A stretch of 64,000 bases of DNA from Erodium maritimum (taxonomy: Eukaryota > Streptophyta > Magnoliopsida > Geraniales > Geraniaceae), in assembly GCA_963921825.1 (NCBI GenBank), contig OY997589.1, positions 18,807,735 through 18,871,734 on the forward strand, given 5' to 3'. Below the pieces are notes generated by a model. The model was not told the DNA's origin and did no database searches. It worked only from the letters and a program-made list of their open reading frames with translations. Of this stretch, positions 56,814-64,000 are shown one piece after another. Both the position numbers and the translations under genes were made by a program. Positions within the stretch are counted from its first letter, which is position 1. Each line of letters opens with the position of its first letter.

Positions 56814-58628
56814 ATGGAGTGTCAATTGCACCGACCCCAAACATCAAAACATTACAACACAGCTGTCAATTCGCCGGAAAGACCACCGTGCACCGACCCA
56901 ACTTGCTTCTTCTGCGCCATGAACGAGCCGAACCCATCTCTCCGGCGACCCAGAATCGCCAAATGCTTCAAAGAGATGCCTCACAAGACCAAGCAGGAGC
57001 ACGTCCTGGTGCTCAGCGGGCTCTGGAACATGGCCATGGCCCAGCCGGACGACCCGGACTTCCCGTCCCTCGGCGTCTTGGAATGCATGTCCAAGCTCAT
57101 CCACAGAGGCCTAACCGACCCGCAGTGGCTTCTCCGAGACCAGAACATTTACATACCATACTATGCAGCTCATGTCATCGGTTCCTACGCCATGAACAAG
57201 CCCCAGTTCGCCGAGAAAGCTGTGAAAGGTGGAGTTTTGACGCCATTAATGGAGCTTCTGAGAGGAAAGATCAGTTGGGTCGAGCAGAGAGTGGCTGTTC
57301 GAGCACTGGGTCATTTAGCCAGCCATGACAGAACAATAGAAGCCTTTACCGTCCACAAGACAGAGATCACAGAATTGGCCATGAAGATAGCTTCAAGCTG
57401 TTTGTTTGAAGTTTATGACAAGTTCTTGAGCGTCAAAGAGGTGAAGAGGCTCAAGTACCAATGCGATCTCTTGACTCGAGGGCTCGGAGGATTCGAAATT
57501 GAGAACATAAAAGCAGAGGAATGGGCTAGTCAGATCCAATGCTGGTCTCTGTATCTACTGAACTGCTTCGCAACCAGAGAGAGGTCTCTGAAACTGATCT
57601 GCACCACAGAGTTCTTGACGAGTCTGTGTAGAATGTGGGGAGGTTTGGCAAACCGGACATCCCCTGCTGGGATCGGGCTGTTGAGAACACTCTGTTTCAC
57701 AAAATTCGGAAGAAAACATGTCTCTTATTCGAAACAAGTCGTTGAGTTTCTCTGCAATGTCTCGAGATCTTCCGATGATTGGCAGTTCATGGGAATCGAA
57801 TGTCTTGTTCAGTTACTAAAAGACCCAGAAACGAGATACGAAGTCCTCGACGTAGCTGCTCCTTATCTTGCCGATTTAGTGGAGCTCGAAAACAGAGCAA
57901 GGGTTGGAGAAGCCATTACTCAGGCTCTGTTACAAGATTACCACAAGTTCAGATATGAAAACTTGAGATTGAAGAGCAAAAGAGCCGAGAAAGCATTGGA
58001 GGAGACGTGGGATTTGAAGGTGGAGAGGAAAAAGAGAGAGACATTGATGGCAGAGCAAGAACTGAACCAGAGAAGACGATCTGTGGGCGTGCTGAAGAAG
58101 ATGGGGAATCAGAAATTTTGGTGGGGAGATATTGAAAAGGCTGTGGATAAGTACAGTGAAGCTCTGGGTTTGTGTCCGTTGAGTCTGAGGAAGGAGAGGA
58201 TAGTTCTTCATAGTAACAGAGCACAGTGTTACTTGCAGCTCGGAGACCCAGAAGCCGCCATCAGTGACTCGACTCGAGCTCTGTGCTTGTCATCGAGTAC
58301 GGGTGGCCTCCACGGTAAGAGCCTGTGGAGGAGATCGCAGGCGTATGATATGAAAGGGTTGGCCAAGGAGAGCTTGATGGACTGCTTGATGTTCCTCAAT
58401 GGCCGCGTGAGGTCTGACCGGGGGATCCCCTACTACGCGGCGAGTTTGATAAGAAAGCAGATGAACGCCACGTGGATATTTGGTGATGCCAAGTCGAAGA
58501 AAGCTAGCAGAAATGGGAAGAAAGGAGATGAATTGCACGGTGATGATCACATCTTGAAGAAGATGATGATGGAAATAAAGGGCAAGAAGAAGATGAAGAT
58601 GAGTAACACTTCCACCATGTTTAGTTGA
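56814..58628 (+). CDS. ARM/TPR-repeat protein, intronless
   Basis: A single 604-codon frame. The N-terminus has a Cys cluster (CTDPTCFFC, residues 26-34). Residues ~55-400 are helical repeats of ARM type (VLSGLWNMAMAQ, GGVLTPLMELLRG, VEQRVAVRALGHLASHD, QFMGIECLVQLLKD). A charged coiled coil (LRLKSKRAEKALEETWDLK) follows, then three TPR-like repeats at about 425-540 (GNQKFWWGDIEKAVDKYSEAL, HSNRAQCYLQLGDPEAAISDS). The C-terminus is very basic (KKMMMEIKGKKKMKM). The arrangement fits the plant ARM-repeat/TPR-like family, whose members are probable adaptor or co-chaperone-like proteins. I know no precise function. The start is the first Met of the frame and the N-terminal Cys motif supports it. 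No frameshift or stop is present, so it looks functional. Confidence 0.88.
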   Translation: MECQLHRPQTSKHYNTAVNSPERPPCTDPTCFFCAMNEPNPSLRRPRIAKCFKEMPHKTKQEHVLVLSGLWNMAMAQPDDPDFPSLGVLECMSKLIHRGLTDPQWLLRDQNIYIPYYAAHVIGSYAMNKPQFAEKAVKGGVLTPLMELLRGKISWVEQRVAVRALGHLASHDRTIEAFTVHKTEITELAMKIASSCLFEVYDKFLSVKEVKRLKYQCDLLTRGLGGFEIENIKAEEWASQIQCWSLYLLNCFATRERSLKLICTTEFLTSLCRMWGGLANRTSPAGIGLLRTLCFTKFGRKHVSYSKQVVEFLCNVSRSSDDWQFMGIECLVQLLKDPETRYEVLDVAAPYLADLVELENRARVGEAITQALLQDYHKFRYENLRLKSKRAEKALEETWDLKVERKKRETLMAEQELNQRRRSVGVLKKMGNQKFWWGDIEKAVDKYSEALGLCPLSLRKERIVLHSNRAQCYLQLGDPEAAISDSTRALCLSSSTGGLHGKSLWRRSQAYDMKGLAKESLMDCLMFLNGRVRSDRGIPYYAASLIRKQMNATWIFGDAKSKKASRNGKKGDELHGDDHILKKMMMEIKGKKKMKMSNTSTMFS

Positions 58629-59812
58629 TATTTCACTTTCTTTCTTTTTCTCAATTTGTAGTTTTCTCCTAGGCATGGCAAACATGGGTCCTTGATTCAA
58701 TAACTAGAATTGAAAATCCTAACAAAATAAAAAAAATTATTGTTGCTTGTATAATTGCAAGGATACAAGTTGTAGGTCCTTCCATGACATTGACCCACAA
58801 AATCTTGAAATTAGAACAAGTTCTTTATATCTAGAAAACTCTGTAATCTTCTTTATCTAATTAATGGGAAATTATTAAATAATATCAATCCAGCAGAAGT
58901 TTCACAAATGTGGTATTCATAGAAGCTAATATTATTGGATTTGGTAATGGGACGGTGCAAAATTCACCAGAAAAGAGACTGTATTTCTAATAGTTCCTTT
59001 CATACGGTATTGGTGGGAGCAAGTCTCACCCAATACAGGATCAGATTAAGACTATCCACCTAATTCCAATTATGATAAACTCCAAACAAAATCTACCTCA
59101 AATCTTGTCTCTAATCCAATCTAGATTCTCATATCAAGCGGATAGTACCTAATCCACTCATTTTTTTCTCTTTTACTCTGCTTCTGTAATACACTAGGGC
59201 ATATCTGTCTGGAATTTTCTAGCCAATCTAAAATTATATCTACCACTCTTTTATGACTACCTATCTCATTCTCCATCAACTTGCTATGCTTATGAACAGT
59301 ACCAAAACACGTGAGCCAACAATTCCCCTAGAACGGAGTCTACAACAGACCCACGAATCGCAGTCTAGGACAGATGAAGAGAAGAAACGAAACACACATT
59401 CTCAGTTTCCTTTTCTGGTACACTCAAATTATTATAAGATTAAATCGACAATAATATTATTATTATTCAGCTAGGATCCGAAGTACAGTAATATACAACA
59501 CAAATACAGACCAATAAGTTGACAGGGCAGAGAAGATATCTTGCCTCGCATTGATCAGGGGGCTCTGCAGTTCCAAGCATAGCACTGGGCTCCCGGCGTC
59601 CTTCATCAAGTCAAGTTTACAAGGTAAGCACACAATGGTAATGGCCACTGAACATATATCACTAATTTGGCAAATCAAGTATATATAAGGTTTCAATTCT
59701 GCAGTGAGTTTGAAATCTTAACCCGACTAGTATATTAGCGCTTGTAAGATAATGATCCATTTTCACAGCCAAATTTGCTAATTCATTGACTCACCTCTAG
59801 GGTATCAATACC
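58629..59812. other. Intergenic between two convergent genes
   Basis: It contains the 3' UTRs of the ARM/TPR gene (+) and of SRFR1 (-), which converge. No other gene, repeat pair or RNA seen. Confidence 0.5.
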
Positions 59813-62800
59813 TCAACAATCATAGGAGCTCAAAGCAGCAACAATTGAGCCAACTGTTGCAAGAGTAGATCCAACATCCGGGTAATCTTTCCATGATGTG
59901 GTAACCTTGAGAGACGGATACATCCAGTTTTTCATGGAATCCACAAAGGAATCGGGATCAGAATTTAGAATAGCTTCCCAATCCACCTGTAAGCCTTGTG
60001 GGATAGTGCCTGTGAACTCCATGTTGGCAGCGAGAAGTAAACCAATCATGACCACAAAGCCCACAACAGCATTGCCTCTTGAAAGTGGCATAAAATTATA
60101 CCTGAAAAATATTCCATCTTAAGTATGGAAACAGGAAAAAATATATCAATCATGTACTACACATACTCATGCAATCCAAACTATACCAGTAGTATGTCAT
60201 CCTTAAAATCGCCTCCCTCACATTTTCAAGTGAGTCGAAATCAGTAGAAGCATAAGTCTCACCACAACATGCATTGCATACAGTCTGCAAATCCATGGTT
60301 TATTAGATTAAATTGATAAAATCCATTCAGCTAAGAAAAGGAACAATCAGCAAAAGCTACACTGAAGATTAATGACTTCATGTTAACTGGTTACTTAAAT
60401 TCTTATGGCTATACAAAATAAAATAATACTGGTAAAAGGTAATAGGAATAGATCATATTTAGAAACTATAGTATGGAAGAAGATGATAATTGAAGTCTTG
60501 GGTTACTTACTTTCCATGCCATTGTCATTTCAGCATCAAAATCATCCCATCTAGAAGGCATACAAGGGGTTTTAATGGCAAAGTCAAATCCACTTTCTCC
60601 CCTGAAAGAATGGTTGCATGTATTTTTCCAGTTAGTGATAACAAAAATATGAACATCAAAGAGGGATGGGAAGGTGTGAAGAGGAACTGCAAATAAATTA
60701 GGAATGCTTAATTTATTTTACATTTTTGCTAGGGTGATCCTTGTTCCTTCAAGCCTCTTCCTGAAAGGTTCAACAAACATAATGTAGGTCAATATAAAGG
60801 TGATGACATCAATCTTTGATCCTAATGAGACTTAAATCTAAACTTCAGTTGTTAAGCATTTTACCCCTCAAACGCAGTACTGTTGCACCAAGTAGATACC
60901 CAAAAATCTTCACCAACAACTTTGTAAAGATCAGAGCAGGATTTTGCATTCATAATCTGCATATAAAAATAATAAATGGTTAATTACTGGAATTTCAAGG
61001 TGAGTGGAAAGTTCTACAATCTGAAAATATTCACCATATGCATGCCACCCAAGTAATAATATTCTATACTTCCCCGTCCAAGATAAGTCATGCTTGACCG
61101 TAAAAATTAAGGATTAGTAAAGTTGGTACTTGATGATATCCCATGTGCTACTGCACAAAGTGGTTATAACTAGCTCAACTAAGGAAACTATTGATAATTC
61201 ATATCTTTATGACATCCTGAAAAGTGGGACACTTATTTTGGTAGGGGGGTATGTCATATGCAACTATGCAAGTCATGTAGCCCAGCTCCGTAACTCAAAT
61301 GACAGTACCACATCCTATAGCTTCATTTAGATCAAGTGCAAAAATACTGTCAAATAAATTTTTAAGTTTCACAAATATGAACACCACCCAAATCCATTCA
61401 TGTTTGATTAGTGAAAAGATATATATAACATAATTCATGTCCATGCTCAAGTTTTATTCTACGAAACATTTAGTAGAGTTTGGGACCGCTTGACATACTA
61501 GCTATCCCTCCACCCCAACTTAAGTTTAGGTTGGACGAGATGTTTAACTTGATATCCGAGTTTGTTTGGTCCTGACCTTGCGGCCATTTCTATAGTCTCC
61601 TATCTACAGGGAGCGTTTAACTATCACACAATGGAAGTGTATGAGTTTGAGGTTGTTTGACATAAAAAGTTGGATCCCCACCTATTAGATTAGGCTTTGG
61701 GTTTGGAGTAATTTAACATAGTATATAAGTTTAAATATAATTAGCATCTCTACCAACAGTTACATACACGCAAAGCAATCAAGTTATGATAAGATACAAC
61801 CATGCAAGTTCCTTAATCCAAGAAAGTTATTAACTATAATGGGACTGTAAATCAATAATAAGAAAAATATCATTACTTTCAGCAAACTAGATATAATGAC
61901 ATCATCCCAAGAGATGCCATTCAAAACGCATAAAGAAATGAAGTCCCGTGCTTTCCAGAAAATTGACAGCAAAGAAAAGAGGAAAATGAGTTGAATGACT
62001 CACATTTTGCAATTTCCCATCTTTGGATAGATCAATAATACCATTGGCCTTGTTTTGAACATACTTTTTGTCTTCGATGACAGCCTTAGCAACATCCAGT
62101 GTCCTGCAGCATGAACAAATGAGTATCTTTTTTTCCCTGTATTATCAAGCGTACCAATAACAAGTATGAATATTGAATTGACATTTATCTTCAAAATAGA
62201 ACCAGAATCATTTACTTCTCATAATTAGGGTAATAGCGAACAACTTTTGCTTGCCCAAGAATCATTGGTGTGTGAGAGCCAAATCCAGCATTAACCTCTT
62301 CACTGAATGACAGATAAGCTAACATTAATACAGGAAGCCCAAAGCGTTAATAGGAGTTGGCATCACAAAGTGAAACAGATGAGAAATGTGACTGATCAGG
62401 TGAGACAACCTTAAAACAAAAGGAAAAAATTAAATAAACAGACTTCTATTTTTTTGGTATGTTAGAGGGCCAACTGGTATACCTTAACTTGTGAACCCAC
62501 ACAACTGGGTCACAAGGTTCCGAAATCTGTCTCCATTTCACAGCATATGAATAAACATCTTGCCACGAGATCACCGTTCGGCCCGAGGATCTATCTTCTA
62601 TGGTGCCATAAGAAGTTGATGTTCCTGAGGAACTGCTCGTACTACAACCAGTACCTCCTCTATTGAGACTAGGTATATTAAGTCTGTCCCTTCTTCGTGA
62701 TTTCTTGCTATTTTTTAATGAGCCTATATTAGAATATTTCCACTCTGTGTGCAAAGAGCGCCAAGCTTTCGATATCTTCTGTGCAATTTCAATTGCAGCT

Positions 62801-63676
62801 AATCCTGCCATGCGGTGCTGTATTGACATCACAAAGTTAAAAATTAGTGAAATGTATTCAGAATACAGATTCACAAAAAAGAAGCTAAAACATCATCAAA
62901 AAAAATATTGACAATCATAATTATATATACAAAACAAGTAAGCAGCTGGTAGATCAGGACCCTAATGAAGTATAATCCTCATGATAAAATTACCTGACGC
63001 CTATTGGGTAAGAAGCCAGGACAATCATACTGAATTTTCTTGCCAATGGAATCAGAAGCTTGTAGCAACACCAGCTTCGGTTTCGTAAGGGCAAAATCTT
63101 GTTTCCTAAGCTTACCCTTTCTCAGTGACTCACGCAATGGGGGTTGCCTGTAAACCTTTTCACATACATTTTTGGGGTGCAGTCTCTTGCACCAGTACTC
63201 CTGAAAATTTCTCAAATACACAGCCGATATCAATATGGAAGAATAAAAGAAAACCTAAAGGCAATTTTTATACAGTAAAGCTTCATATCAATATTTTCCC
63301 TAGAAAAATGAAGTTTTTAAGCTTCAAATAAGAGACAAGCAACCCCCCCACACAAAAATTCTAGTTCAGAAAATTACCGCAGAGAACGTCAAGTTTCATG
63401 CATACTATTTAATTATCTTTTTCGAAACATTTAAATTTCTTCATATCAATTTATTTGGGTGTAAAACAAGCTGAAAATATCTTATGTTTGTCAGCAAATA
63501 ACCCAATTAAAACCACTCAAACTGAAGCTTCAAATGATAAAGAAACAAACATTACCAATAAAATTGAGTACAAGTCCAAAGAACTTCACCTTGAAAAGTG
63601 GATCAATATCTCTATCAATATCAAACCACCAGAACTCATTGTTGACTTTTGCAGCAGTGTACAATGCAATCTCTTT
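59813..63676 (-). CDS. SRFR1: SRFR1-type TPR protein, C-terminal part (gene continues past the right edge)
   Basis: Nine minus-strand exons join in frame: 63676-63590, 63200-62994, 62817-62483, 62302-62216, 62103-62004, 60956-60865, 60601-60511, 60284-60187 and 60101-59813 (TGA). They give 461 C-terminal residues; Arabidopsis SRFR1 has ~1050. Seen: KEIALYTAAKVNNEFWWFD, QPPLRESLRKGK, the YDCPGFLPNRRQ-HRMAGLAAIEIAQK block shared with animal TTC13, a Ser-rich variable loop, WQDVYSYAVKWRQISEP, and HTPMILGQAKVVRYYPNYE. A hydrophobic segment near the end (VVGFVVMIGLLLAANMEF) could insert in a membrane. The TPR half lies beyond 64000. SRFR1 restrains effector-triggered immunity, binding EDS1, TIR-NLRs and TCP factors. 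No stop or frameshift was found. Confidence 0.92.
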
Positions 63677-64000
63677 CTGCAAAAGAAGTCGAGAAAAGTT
63701 GGAGATCTTATCACAGGAGCTAACCAATCAGATCAGTCAAATTAAAAGGTATTATTACCCAGAACTCTCCCATTAAGTTACCGAAGGATCAGTTCATCAC
63801 TTTGGCCAGTACAGATACCAGAAAAATAAATCTTATTTTCATTTAAAATGATACGAACAAACTAGAACTTAAACATTACTATATAAGTCGTTGAAAAAAA
63901 TCATTCACACTCCCATGCAACAGTTATAGATAAATTAATCTGCATGTATGTCATGTTCTTTATCTTTGTGTCGCGTTACAATGTCTAACACCCAAGGAAT
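63677..64000 (-). other. SRFR1: SRFR1 intron
   Basis: No further coding exon is evident between the acceptor before 63676 and the window edge. The preceding exon lies outside. Confidence 0.6.

Noticed and set aside
58290-58700. 136-codon minus-strand frame at the end of the ARM/TPR gene
   Set aside because: Shadow of the plus-strand coding frame, which has clear TPR motifs.

Overview
This window is plant nuclear DNA. It has spliced genes with GT..AG introns, AT-rich intergenic DNA and a dense set of plant transposable elements. Five host genes are recognisable, all with clear land-plant orthologues: an NRAMP3/4-type metal transporter (+, 7223-9520), a PUB4-type U-box/ARM E3 ligase (+, 5' UTR exon near 33.7 kb, coding 37550-44043), a lysine-rich arabinogalactan protein (-, 46282-47362), an intronless ARM/TPR-repeat protein (+, 56814-58628) and the 3' part of an SRFR1-type gene (-, 59813 to beyond the right edge). 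The gene set and the many DUF4283/zinc-knuckle LINE copies fit a core eudicot, probably woody. I cannot name a species from sequence alone.

Layout. 1-7 kb: retroposon debris, including three non-LTR units. 7.1-9.8 kb: NRAMP. 10-33 kb: a transposon-rich stretch with a 9-bp-TSD MITE, a LINE fragment split by a solo LTR, an ORF1-only DUF4283 LINE, a PIF/Harbinger transposase, a Copia-like solo LTR, a short retroposon, a Mutator-like element, an RRM-bearing LINE and a hAT element. 33.6-44 kb: PUB4, whose introns hold a MITE, a large inverted-repeat element, a TRIM and a possible SINE. 44.6-47.4 kb: a hAT element carrying a tiny LTR plus primer-binding site, then the AGP gene. 48-56.5 kb: a Mutator-like element, a Harbinger partner-ORF fragment, two opposed DUF4283 LINE relics, a chimeric retroposon and another retroposon tail. 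56.8-64 kb: the ARM/TPR gene and SRFR1, tail to tail.

The most unusual content is the non-LTR material. Several units are bracketed by target-site duplications (TSDs) that I could read directly, yet they carry only an ORF1-type reading frame or no known frame, plus a LINE-like 3' tail. No endonuclease or full reverse transcriptase was found. Two such units (3390-4225 on - and 54129-55097 on +) share the same ~0.55-kb 5' head but have two different LINE tails, each tail also present on another element in the window. This looks like a modular, tail-swapping family of non-autonomous retroposons.

The host genes show no sign of acting together. NRAMP, PUB4, AGP, ARM/TPR and SRFR1 are an ordinary plant gene neighbourhood stretched by insertions.
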